DNA of 64,000 nt from Arthrobacter terricola (GTDB taxonomy: Bacteria; Actinomycetota; Actinomycetes; Actinomycetales; Micrococcaceae). The stretch is taken from the NCBI RefSeq assembly GCF_004354015.1, contig NZ_SMRU01000004.1:154800-218799 (forward strand). Reading direction: 5' to 3'. A program made the translations under genes and the position numbers. A model generated the notes under the pieces. It had not been told where the DNA came from, did not search any database, and worked only from the letters and a program-made list of their open reading frames with translations. Below are positions 45,312-52,538 of this stretch, one piece after another (within the stretch, counting starts at the first letter, position 1; each line of letters begins with the position of its first letter).

Positions 45312-46625
45312 ATTTCAACGGACTCATTCTTCAGCGCGCTCACACGGTTCCGCCATCGTGTCATTCCCTCATCCCTCGAGTCGAAGCTCAACTCTCCAGG
45401 CGGCCTGCTGGCAGCCTTCTGCGTGGTGCACTTGGTGTTCCTCATCTTCGCCTTGCTTGTTTCCTTGCGCGGCGAGGCCTTCAGCGACACCTTTATCTAC
45501 CGGGATTGGACCACTGCGGGGTTCCGGGACGAGAACCTGAGCGGCGGCCCCAGCCCGTGGGTCTACCCTGTTTTGGCATTGGTTCCGATGGCCATTGCCG
45601 GTGTGGCCGGACCTGGACCGTTCTTTTTCCTGTGGGTGGTGATGATCACACTGCTGAACGGGGCGGCAATCGCGAAGCTGACCGGTTGGGGTCGTCGTCG
45701 TGAGGCGATCCCCGCGGCATGGTGGTGGCTGGTTTTCGTCTTCATCCTGGGCTGGCTGGGCTTCGCCCGCGTAGATGGGTTCACCGCTCCGATCGTGCTG
45801 ATCGCGTTGGCCTACGGAGTGTCGAACCCCTTCATCGCCTCGACTCTCCTCAGCATCGCGACATGGATGAAGGTCTGGCCTGCGGCGGTTTTGCTCTCCT
45901 TGTTCACGGTGGTCAGGCAAAGGACCAAGGTAGTGCTTGCCGGAATTCTGACCACCGCCTTGGTGGTTGCCTTGACCGCTGCCGTCGGTCAACTACCGAA
46001 GCTCTTCAACTTCCTCACCCAGCAGGGCGACCGTGGAATGCAACTGGAAGCCACCTTCACGACGCCGTGGCTGTGGCTCTCGGTCCTGCACGTCGGCGAC
46101 TCACGGATGTACATGAATACGGACATCAACTCCATGCAGGTGGACGGCCCGGGCACCGCTTTCATGTCCTTCCTCATGCAGCCCCTTCTCGCTTTGGCGG
46201 CGATCCTGGTCGCGGCACTGACATTCTGGGCCCTCCACAACGGGAAGCTCAGCGGCGGCTCGGACCGCACTGAACTGCTGTTGGCCGGGTCCCTGACCAT
46301 GGCGAGCGCCTTCGTCGTCTTCAACAAGGTCGGTTCACCCCAGTTCATGGTCTGGCTGGCCCCTGCGGTCGCGGTGGGCCTTGCCCACAGCTGGAAGGAA
46401 TGGCGGGTCCCTGCGGCCATGCTGATAGCCATCGGCGTGGCCACCTACTTCATCTATCCCCTGTTCTACGACGCCTTGAGCCATAACAACCCGTGGATGG
46501 CAATGGTCCTGACCGTGCGAAACATCCTCCTTGTGGTCTTGTTCTGTTGGTCCGTGCGCCGCCTTTACCTTTTGGGCAAGAAGATTCCGGCCGACGTACC
46601 GGCCCCCGTCGCCAAGGAGTCCTGA
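45312..46625 (+). CDS. GT87-like membrane glycosyltransferase (first of tandem pair), probable ATT start
   Basis: About 437 residues with nine or more membrane segments, in the GT87/DUF2029 group that uses polyprenol-phosphate sugars. Landmarks are FSDTFIYRDW in the first external loop, GPSPWVYPVL, STLLSIATWMKVWPAAV, GDRGMQLEATFTTPWLW and VFNKVGSPQFMVWLAP. No ATG, GTG or TTG exists in frame between the stop at 45282 and GTG 45423. The homologous N-terminus of the downstream paralogue is nonetheless conserved here (FFSALTRFRHRVIP), and AAGGA lies exactly seven bases before ATT 45312. GTG 45423 is the conventional alternative start. Confidence 0.82.
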   Translation: MSTDSFFSALTRFRHRVIPSSLESKLNSPGGLLAAFCVVHLVFLIFALLVSLRGEAFSDTFIYRDWTTAGFRDENLSGGPSPWVYPVLALVPMAIAGVAGPGPFFFLWVVMITLLNGAAIAKLTGWGRRREAIPAAWWWLVFVFILGWLGFARVDGFTAPIVLIALAYGVSNPFIASTLLSIATWMKVWPAAVLLSLFTVVRQRTKVVLAGILTTALVVALTAAVGQLPKLFNFLTQQGDRGMQLEATFTTPWLWLSVLHVGDSRMYMNTDINSMQVDGPGTAFMSFLMQPLLALAAILVAALTFWALHNGKLSGGSDRTELLLAGSLTMASAFVVFNKVGSPQFMVWLAPAVAVGLAHSWKEWRVPAAMLIAIGVATYFIYPLFYDALSHNNPWMAMVLTVRNILLVVLFCWSVRRLYLLGKKIPADVPAPVAKES

Positions 46626-46626
46626 G

Positions 46627-47913
46627 ATTTCCATCCGATTCTTTGACGCGCTCGTCCGGGCGCGCGATACCGTAATGCCCCCTGCCGCCGTCGGGTGGTT
46701 TACCCGGCCGTCCAGCGTGTGGTGGGGCTTCGCCGTCGTCCACATCTACTTCCTTGGCTGGATGGCGAGCTTCTTCCTGTCCGGGAATACCTTCAGCGAC
46801 ACCGAGCAGTACCGCCAGTGGGCGATGAACGGCTACAACCCGGCGGACCTGAATGGCTCGATCAGCCCGTGGGTTTACCCTGTCCTGGCCCAGATTCCGA
46901 TCTTCCTGGCTGACATCGCCGGTCCCGGCCCGTATCTGTTGGTCTGGACGCTGATCATCACCGCGCTCAACGCCGCGGGCCTGCTCATCCTGACGCGGGG
47001 ACCCCGCAAGACAAGCGGCATTGCTCCCGCATGGTGGTGGCTGTTCTTCACCGTTTTCATGGGCTACCTCGGTTTTGCCCGGGTAGAGGGAATCACGGCT
47101 CCCATCGTCCTCGTGGCGCTGCTTTACGCTGCCACGCGTCCCGTCGCCGCGGGAATACTCCTGAGCATCGCGACGTGGATCAAGGTCTGGCCGGCCGCGG
47201 TCCTGGCGCCGATCGTCATTGCAAGCCGTGCGAGGTTGAAAGTCATCGCGTGCGGCGCGGCCGTCACAGCCGCTGTCGCCTTGGGCACCTACCTATCCGG
47301 CGGGTTCCCGCACATCCTCGACTTCCTGACCAACCAGGGCGAACGCGGAATGCAATTGGAAGCCACTTTCTCGACTCCGTGGGTCTGGCTAAGTGTTTTC
47401 AATATCGGCGGTTCCAAAATCGCGGACAACGTCGCCATCAACTCGACCGAGGTGTATGGTCCCGGCGCCAATGTTGCCGCGTTCATGATGCAACCGCTCC
47501 TGTTGCTGGCCGCCGTCGCGGGCGCCGCCCTGTTGGTGTGGGCCCTTCGTCGCGGCGCCGAACCGGAAGAACTGTTCCTCGAAGGTGCCCTCATGATGAC
47601 CACAGCATTCATCGTGTTCAACAAGGTGGGTTCACCCCAGTTCATCATTTGGCTGTCACCTGTGGTGGTCGCCGGCCTCACCCATGACTGGCAACGTTGG
47701 CGGGTGCCCGCGGCACTCCTCATGGGAATCGCGATGACCACGTTCGTGATCTATCCGTTGTTCTACACTCCGCTCATCCACGCCAATCCCGTGATGGCGG
47801 CCGTGCTCACAGCACGCAATGTCCTGCTTGTCGTCCTGCTGTGGTGGTCCGTGCAGCGGTCCCTCGAATTGGGGCGCAGGTCGGACGCTCCGGAAGCAAT
47901 CCGGAGCATCTGA
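46627..47913 (+). CDS. GT87-like membrane glycosyltransferase (second of tandem pair), probable ATT start
   Basis: About 428 residues and clearly paralogous to the preceding gene: FSDTEQYRQW, SISPWVYPVL, GILLSIATWIKVWPAAV, GERGMQLEATFSTPWVW, VFNKVGSPQFIIWLSP. The first gene's stop is one base upstream. AAGGAG, inside the first gene's last codons, lies seven bases before ATT 46627 (ATT TCC ATC CGA TTC TTT), and this start reproduces the paralogue's N-terminus. The next ATG (46675) lacks a good ribosome site and would remove conserved residues. Role: probably mannosyl transfer onto an envelope glycan; donor and acceptor are unknown. Confidence 0.84.
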   Translation: MSIRFFDALVRARDTVMPPAAVGWFTRPSSVWWGFAVVHIYFLGWMASFFLSGNTFSDTEQYRQWAMNGYNPADLNGSISPWVYPVLAQIPIFLADIAGPGPYLLVWTLIITALNAAGLLILTRGPRKTSGIAPAWWWLFFTVFMGYLGFARVEGITAPIVLVALLYAATRPVAAGILLSIATWIKVWPAAVLAPIVIASRARLKVIACGAAVTAAVALGTYLSGGFPHILDFLTNQGERGMQLEATFSTPWVWLSVFNIGGSKIADNVAINSTEVYGPGANVAAFMMQPLLLLAAVAGAALLVWALRRGAEPEELFLEGALMMTTAFIVFNKVGSPQFIIWLSPVVVAGLTHDWQRWRVPAALLMGIAMTTFVIYPLFYTPLIHANPVMAAVLTARNVLLVVLLWWSVQRSLELGRRSDAPEAIRSI

Positions 47914-47918
47914 GGCGC

Positions 47919-47942
47919 CGGCCCGGGCAGAACGCCGGGCCG
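47919..47942. terminator. Hairpin between convergent GT87-like and MptB-like genes
   Basis: Eight-bp arms CGGCCCGG / CCGGGCCG with loop GCAGAACG, between the convergent genes (it abuts the MptB stop). Confidence 0.6.
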
Positions 47943-47943
47943 C

Positions 47944-49587
47944 TTACTGAGCCGGAAACCTGAGCCAGCGCTCGAGGCGGCGGAACAGTTCTGCCGGCGT
48001 CGAACGAATGAGCAGCTTGCGCGTGTGAATGTCCAGGACCATGAGGTAGATGGTGAAGCCCACTGCCACCACGAATGCCAATGAAGATACCTTGACGTTC
48101 AGTTCGACGAAGGACAACACGGAGATCTGGTCCTGGGCGCCAAAAGCAACAAAGAACGTAATGGCCACGTAGAGGGACTTGATCTGCCAGTCGTTCCGGA
48201 TGCCCGTCAGCGCGAGCAGCGGGATGAACCACAGGATGTACCACGGCTGGATGATCGGTGAAAGCATCACGACGGCGGCAAACGCCAAGGCGGCGCGCCT
48301 CACCAAGCGCGAGTAGTCGCCACGGAACATCAGGAGCACCACCAGGCCGATCCCGGCCCACTTCATGAGAGTGCGCAGTCCCGTGGCCAGCGCCGAGCCA
48401 GGGAGGCCAAGGAGGTTGGCGATCACCTCGACCTGCTGGCCCAGGAAGCCCGACGGCGAATAGCCGGTATAGCCAGGGGTAGGATCGAGGATCGCCCAGA
48501 CCCATCCGAAGCCAAGGTTGTACGGGATCCCGCTCAAGGCAAGGACCCCGAAACTTATGGCCGCGGTGGCACCCCAGAACAAGAACTTCCGGGCCCAGCT
48601 TGCGGCAGGGCCAGCCCACATCAGGCCGACAAAGGGCAAGAGGAGCACGGTGATGGGCTTGATGCCTATGGACGCCGTGACCAGCAGAATCCCGGTGATG
48701 TGCCGTCCTGTGGCGGCGAAGTACATACCGGCAACTGCCAGGCCCACCATGAGCGCGTCGTTGTGCGCGCTCGCGACGAAACTGATCAGGAAGAGCGGAT
48801 TCGCAACGGCGATCCACAGGGCCCGTCCCGGAATGATGCCGTGCAGTTCGGCGAGCCTCGGAATGTACACGACGCAAAGGAGCACGCCAACGAGCGCCAC
48901 GAGCCGGAAAAGCAACACGGAGAGATCGGGTTGGGCCCCGGTTATCCCGACTACCCACTTGGCGATCCAGAGGAAGTACGGGCCATAGGGCGTTTTGGCC
49001 TCGGCCCAGGCGGGGTCGGCTCCGAGCGAGAACCAGTTGCTGAGGGAGGAGATGCCGGTGGTGTACGGATCCTGCCCTTCCAAGACCAGTCTCCCTTGGC
49101 CGGTGTAGGCATAGACGTCGCGCGAATAGATGGGAACGGCGAACATCATGGGAGCAGCCCAGGCCGCAACGGCGATGACCACCGATCTCAGTGAGCCTGG
49201 ACCCCATTCCTTGAGCCTTTGCCCGAGCCTGAGCCAGGACCTGACCAAGAGCATTGCCCCGGCTGTGAGCAAAATCGTGGAGGTGGTGACGCCCCAACCG
49301 TCCGTGCGAAGAGCGATCACCAGGGGGTGCCTGAACATCGGGGATCCGTTGGCGATCCAACCGGCTCCGATCGAACCAGCGAAGATCATGAGGGATCCGA
49401 AAAATCCCTGCCAGATCGCCACGTAAGCCTTGGGTTGGCGGGGCATCTCCGGTTCGAGGCGGGCAGCTTCGGACGATGTGGTCCCACGGGAATAGCCGGC
49501 TGCGGCGTGCCTCGCCAGCGGCGTACCGGGCTCCTTGGCCTCATCGCGGCTATTTGGAGTGCCCACGCTCGTCCCGCCTGCCGTCAT
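47944..49587 (-). CDS. Polyprenol-phosphomannose-dependent mannosyltransferase, MptB family (copy 2)
   Basis: A GT-C mannosyltransferase of about 547 residues, paralogous to copy 1: YSRDVYAYTGQGRLVLEG, PYTTGISSLSNWFSLG, TPYGPYFLW, FVASAHNDALMVGL, SIGIKPITVLLLPFVGLMW, WYILWFIPLLAL. An N-terminal ~55-residue soluble part precedes the first membrane helix (AYVAIWQGFFGSLMIF). ATG 49587 has only a weak GGA upstream. It closes the four-gene block, facing copy 1 with the tandem GT87-like pair between. The last ~30 residues are cytoplasmic and basic. Confidence 0.85.
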   Translation of the reverse strand: MTAGGTSVGTPNSRDEAKEPGTPLARHAAAGYSRGTTSSEAARLEPEMPRQPKAYVAIWQGFFGSLMIFAGSIGAGWIANGSPMFRHPLVIALRTDGWGVTTSTILLTAGAMLLVRSWLRLGQRLKEWGPGSLRSVVIAVAAWAAPMMFAVPIYSRDVYAYTGQGRLVLEGQDPYTTGISSLSNWFSLGADPAWAEAKTPYGPYFLWIAKWVVGITGAQPDLSVLLFRLVALVGVLLCVVYIPRLAELHGIIPGRALWIAVANPLFLISFVASAHNDALMVGLAVAGMYFAATGRHITGILLVTASIGIKPITVLLLPFVGLMWAGPAASWARKFLFWGATAAISFGVLALSGIPYNLGFGWVWAILDPTPGYTGYSPSGFLGQQVEVIANLLGLPGSALATGLRTLMKWAGIGLVVLLMFRGDYSRLVRRAALAFAAVVMLSPIIQPWYILWFIPLLALTGIRNDWQIKSLYVAITFFVAFGAQDQISVLSFVELNVKVSSLAFVVAVGFTIYLMVLDIHTRKLLIRSTPAELFRRLERWLRFPAQ

Positions 49588-49726
49588 GATATTCCAGCCC
49601 CTACGTACTTTGGTCCAGCTCATCGATGCCGGCATCAACCGCTCGACAACGGCCCAGTTTACCAGCGGAGACTGCCATGGACGTGGAATCGGGGCGTCCC
49701 GCCACGCTTCCGAAGCGGCCGAACGG

Positions 49727-49732
49727 TAGGCT
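49727..49732 (+). promoter_or_regulatory. Candidate leaderless -10 of orn
   Basis: TAGGCT lies six bases before the GTG start at 49739. Confidence 0.45.
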
Positions 49733-49738
49733 TGGCGC

Positions 49739-50365
49739 GTGCCTATTACTAATGAACGCATCGTTTGGATCGATTGCGAGATGACCGGCCTGGACCTTGA
49801 AAACGATGCCTTGATCGAGGTAGCGGCCCTGGTCACGGACTCGGAGCTGAACATCCTGGGTGACGGCGTCGACGTCGTCATCAAACCGGACGCGGCAGCC
49901 CTTGAGCAGATGAACGACTTCGTCCGTGACATGCATACGCGCTCGAAGCTCCTGGAGGAACTCCCCCACGGCAAAACCATGGCCGAAGCCGAAGCGATCG
50001 TCCTCGAATACATCGAGAAGTGGGTGCCGGATCCCAAAAAGGCTCCGCTTGGCGGCAACTCGGTCGGTACCGACCGGATGTTCCTCGCACGCGATATGCC
50101 CAATATCGTGGAGCACCTCCACTATCGGGTCATCGACGTCAGCACTATCAAGGAACTCTCGCGCCGCTGGTTCCCCCGCGCCTATTTTCAGTCTCCTGCC
50201 AAGCACGGCGGGCACCGGGCACTGGGTGACATCAAGGACTCCATCGACGAACTGCGTTACTACCGCGAAGCAGTCTTTGTTCCGGCGCCCGGACCCGATA
50301 CCGCAACGGCCCAACGGATCGCCAAAGGGGTCGCTGCCAGCCAACAGGCAGCCAGCGAAACGTGA
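49739..50365 (+). CDS. orn: Oligoribonuclease
   Basis: A 3'-5' exonuclease of the DEDDh family that degrades the final 2-5-mer RNAs and pGpG. The 208-residue protein has Exo[17 protein letters not shown] with D12 and E14, the ExoII region [25 protein letters not shown], and Exo[20 protein letters not shown]. The C-terminus has a short Ala/Gln-rich extension. The start is GTG 49739 with no Shine-Dalgarno but a TANNNT box six bases away. It is single-gene, with tRNA-His following downstream. Confidence 0.95.
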   Translation: MPITNERIVWIDCEMTGLDLENDALIEVAALVTDSELNILGDGVDVVIKPDAAALEQMNDFVRDMHTRSKLLEELPHGKTMAEAEAIVLEYIEKWVPDPKKAPLGGNSVGTDRMFLARDMPNIVEHLHYRVIDVSTIKELSRRWFPRAYFQSPAKHGGHRALGDIKDSIDELRYYREAVFVPAPGPDTATAQRIAKGVAASQQAASET

Positions 50366-50434
50366 TCTAGAGCACGTTTTCGGGAATTTTCATCCAAACG
50401 GCCAAAAGTGGCAAAACCAGCCCCTAACTCGGGG

Positions 50435-50440
50435 TATAGT
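50435..50440 (+). promoter_or_regulatory. Candidate -10 of tRNA-His
   Basis: TATAGT lies 53 bp before the tRNA. A matching -35 is not clear. Confidence 0.4.
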
Positions 50441-50493
50441 TTTTGTCGTTGCCTTCGCAGCGAACGGGTCATCCGGTTGCGGTCAAGGCACAT

Positions 50494-50567
50494 GGTGGGC
50501 GTAGCTCAGTTGGCAGAGCGCCTGGTTGTGGTCCAGGAGGTCGCGGGTTCAACCCCCGTCGCTCACC
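50494..50567 (+). tRNA. tRNA-His (GTG anticodon)
   Basis: Acceptor GTGGGCG/CGCTCAC with the histidine-specific extra G at -1 (50494) opposite C73 (50567). The anticodon arm is CCTGG-TTGTGGT-CCAGG with anticodon GTG, and the T arm has GTTCAAC. Confidence 0.95.
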
Positions 50568-50583
50568 CTCATGAAGCCGGTAC

Positions 50584-50665
50584 TGGTGTGCCGGCCGGGA
50601 CAAAGGCCGTACTGGTATCCAGTACGGCCTTTCTCTTTTCCCGGCCGCCTTGTCCCGGCACACCA
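50584..50665 (+). terminator. Nested double hairpin after tRNA-His
   Basis: The inner 14-bp stem AAAGGCCGTACTGG / CCAGTACGGCCTTT (50602-50632, loop TAT) is followed by CTCTTTTC and is a good terminator. Outer arms TGGTGTGCCGG-CC-GGGACAA (50584-50603) and TTGTCCCGGCACACCA (50650-50665) can pair around it with a two-base bulge. Confidence 0.85.
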
Positions 50666-50727
50666 TGCTGTGCCTAAATATTTGCGGCCACTTCTTCGCC
50701 CGGACCGAGAACCAGAGGAACCCTGAC

Positions 50728-51300
50728 ATGACCGTCCTGCCAGTCACCATCTGGGGTGAGCCCGTGCTCCACCGCCGGGCAAGCGAAGTGGAAGTCTTCG
50801 ACGACGAACTCCGTACCTTGATCGCAGACATGTTCGAGACGAACGACGCGGCCAACGGCGTCGGGCTCGCGGCGCCCCAGGTAGGGGTCGGCAAGCGCAT
50901 TTTCGTGTTCAAGTACGCCAACGAAGACGACGCTCCGGACGAAGGCGTCCTGGTGAACCCGGTCCTGACGCTTTCGAAGATCCCGGGAGCGCTTCCAGAC
51001 CCCGAGGAAGACGTCGAAGGCTGCCTTTCCTTCCCCGGAGAGCACTACCCCCTGCAAAGAGCCGAGTGGGCGAGGGTCCAGGGCTTCGACGGACACGGCA
51101 ACCCCGTGGATTTCGTGGCGACGGGTTGGTTCGCACGGGTGATGCAGCACGAGTTCGACCACCTTGACGGCAAGCTCTACGTGAACCGCCTCGTTGACCG
51201 CTACGCCAAGAAGGCAATGAAACAGGCCAAGAAGAACGGCTGGGGAGTTCCTGGACTGACCTGGATGCCGGGGGTCGATCCGGATCCTTTCGGCCACTGA
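50728..51300 (+). CDS. def: Peptide deformylase
   Basis: Removes the N-terminal formyl group from nascent proteins. The 190-residue metalloenzyme has motif 1 GVGLAAPQVG (44-53), motif 2 EGCLSFPG with C99, and motif 3 QHEFDHLDG with H141, E142 and H145. The Phe in motif 2 (usually Val) is typical of actinobacterial type I enzymes. The C-terminal tail KKNGWGVPGLTWMPG is also characteristic of that group. ATG 50728 has AGAGGA about nine bases upstream. No fmt gene is adjacent. Confidence 0.95.
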   Translation: MTVLPVTIWGEPVLHRRASEVEVFDDELRTLIADMFETNDAANGVGLAAPQVGVGKRIFVFKYANEDDAPDEGVLVNPVLTLSKIPGALPDPEEDVEGCLSFPGEHYPLQRAEWARVQGFDGHGNPVDFVATGWFARVMQHEFDHLDGKLYVNRLVDRYAKKAMKQAKKNGWGVPGLTWMPGVDPDPFGH

Positions 51301-51324
51301 GCCGGCAAGGCTCCGCGAAGCGTC

Positions 51325-52122
51325 CTAGGACGTCCTGATGGTTTGCTGGCCCGGGCAGGAATCCAAGACCCGCCGCATGGCGTCTTTCTCGGCTTGAGTG
51401 ACCCATAACCGGTAGGCAACCTTGACCGATACCTGACGGGCTACGTAGTGGCACCGGAAGCGCTTGTTCGCCGGCAGCCAGCTTGCGGCGTCGCTCGCGC
51501 TCTTCTTTACGTTGGCCGGACCGTCGACGGCGATGAGGTTGACGGGATCGTTGGCCAGGCTTTGCCGCTGTTTCGGGGTCAGCTGCCGGGCTCCTTTTTG
51601 CCACGCGTCACCCAGCGCGACAACGTGGTCGATCTGCACGGCAGCGCTGCTTTCGGCGCCCCTGCGGAATTGCACATCGTGCCCCACGTAAGGCTCGCGA
51701 AGCGTTCCTGATGCGACTTTGCACGTGGAGCCAGCGGTGAACTCGACAGATTCGAGATCGCGCCTCAGGATGTCGTTCCGGGTATCGCAACCGTTGCGGT
51801 CGACGTCGAGCCAGGCCTGGCCGAATTCTTCGCGGCGGTAGTCGTCCTTCGCCGCACGCCCCTTCACCGGGAGGGTGTCAAGGGCGTCAACCGCCAGTCC
51901 GGAGGGGATTGCTTCTACGGCTTGGACCGGCTTCATCCAGCCCGGATTCACGACGGGCGCTTCGGACGGTCCGTTGCCGGGACCTTCAGAAACGGTGAAC
52001 TGGCCGTGCGCGAAAAACCAGACAAGGCCGGAGGCAGCGCCCGCGAGCAAGAGGGCGATCAAGGCCCAGGCTTGGCGTGACTGGCGGCGGGCACGCCGGT
52101 AAGCGGCCCAGGTTGTGCTCAA
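51325..52122 (-). CDS. Secreted/membrane-anchored HNH nuclease family protein (DUF1524-like)
   Basis: A 265-residue protein with a basic N-terminus and one hydrophobic segment (residues ~18-38), so it is exported or anchored. The C-terminal ~110 residues contain the HNH-type core VQIDHVVALGDAWQKGA, then NDPVNLIAVDGPANVKKS and WLPANKRFRCHYVARQV, matching the GmrSD-C/DUF1524 nuclease family seen in many actinobacterial secreted proteins. The DH pair (IDHVV) supplies the metal/catalytic residues. The start is TTG 52122 with AAAGGA nine bases upstream. Role: extracellular nuclease, nutritional or defensive. Confidence 0.85.
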   Translation of the reverse strand: MSTTWAAYRRARRQSRQAWALIALLLAGAASGLVWFFAHGQFTVSEGPGNGPSEAPVVNPGWMKPVQAVEAIPSGLAVDALDTLPVKGRAAKDDYRREEFGQAWLDVDRNGCDTRNDILRRDLESVEFTAGSTCKVASGTLREPYVGHDVQFRRGAESSAAVQIDHVVALGDAWQKGARQLTPKQRQSLANDPVNLIAVDGPANVKKSASDAASWLPANKRFRCHYVARQVSVKVAYRLWVTQAEKDAMRRVLDSCPGQQTIRTS

Positions 52123-52223
52123 GGGATTGCGTCCTTTCGAGGGGAGCGTCTCCCTTGAGACTAGGGCAGGAGCTGATCATCGACGGCGAAATCCACAGTG
52201 TGGAGGGGAAGTCGCCGACTGTT

Positions 52224-52433
52224 TTATTGCTCCTTGGTGACCCGTTTCACGTCTTCCGCGGCGACAGCAAGGAGCGACTCCAGCTGAAGCACGCGTTCCT
52301 CGGAGATGTCTCCCGCGGCAAACGCTGCCTTGGCGCCGTCGAGCAAGCGCTGGGCTTCCTTCTGGTTGGCGATCGCGACGTCGAGTGCGTGTTCCAGGGT
52401 GGTCTCGTGTACCAGGATCTTTTCGTGTTCCAT
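52224..52433 (-). CDS. Small hypothetical protein, 69 residues
   Basis: Starts MEHEKILVHETTLEHALDVA and is predicted to be mostly alpha-helical and charged, with a heptad-like pattern (LLDGAKAAFAAGDISEERVL). No family is recognised and there are no cysteines or signal peptide. Codon use fits the genome (third positions mostly G/C). It sits between the GAPDH terminator hairpin and the HNH gene on the same strand. The ribosome site is weak, so translation is plausible but not certain. Confidence 0.6.
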   Translation of the reverse strand: MEHEKILVHETTLEHALDVAIANQKEAQRLLDGAKAAFAAGDISEERVLQLESLLAVAAEDVKRVTKEQ

Positions 52434-52449
52434 GCGACCATTCTGGTCA

Positions 52450-52487
52450 GGATTCCCAGCTGACGCTAGCGCCCCAGCTGGGAATCC
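52450..52487 (-). terminator. Hairpin downstream of gap
   Basis: Perfect 13-bp arms GGATTCCCAGCTG / CAGCTGGGAATCC with a 12-base loop and no T-run, 52 bp after the gap stop. Confidence 0.65.
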
Positions 52488-52538
52488 CCTGTGTCTTTCC
52501 AGACTCCGCGCCTTGACTACTGGGCGCTCCAGGAACAG

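Noticed and set aside
45241..45540. A possible small gene or upstream peptide starting at ATG 45241 before the GT87-like pair
   Set aside because: It is out of frame with the downstream gene, overlaps its conserved N-terminus, and encodes Ser/Cys/Arg-rich sequence typical of a non-coding frame.
46531..46626. ATG 46531 as start of the second GT87-like gene
   Set aside because: It would add 32 residues that are a frame-shifted reading of the first gene's end and do not resemble the paralogue's N-terminus.
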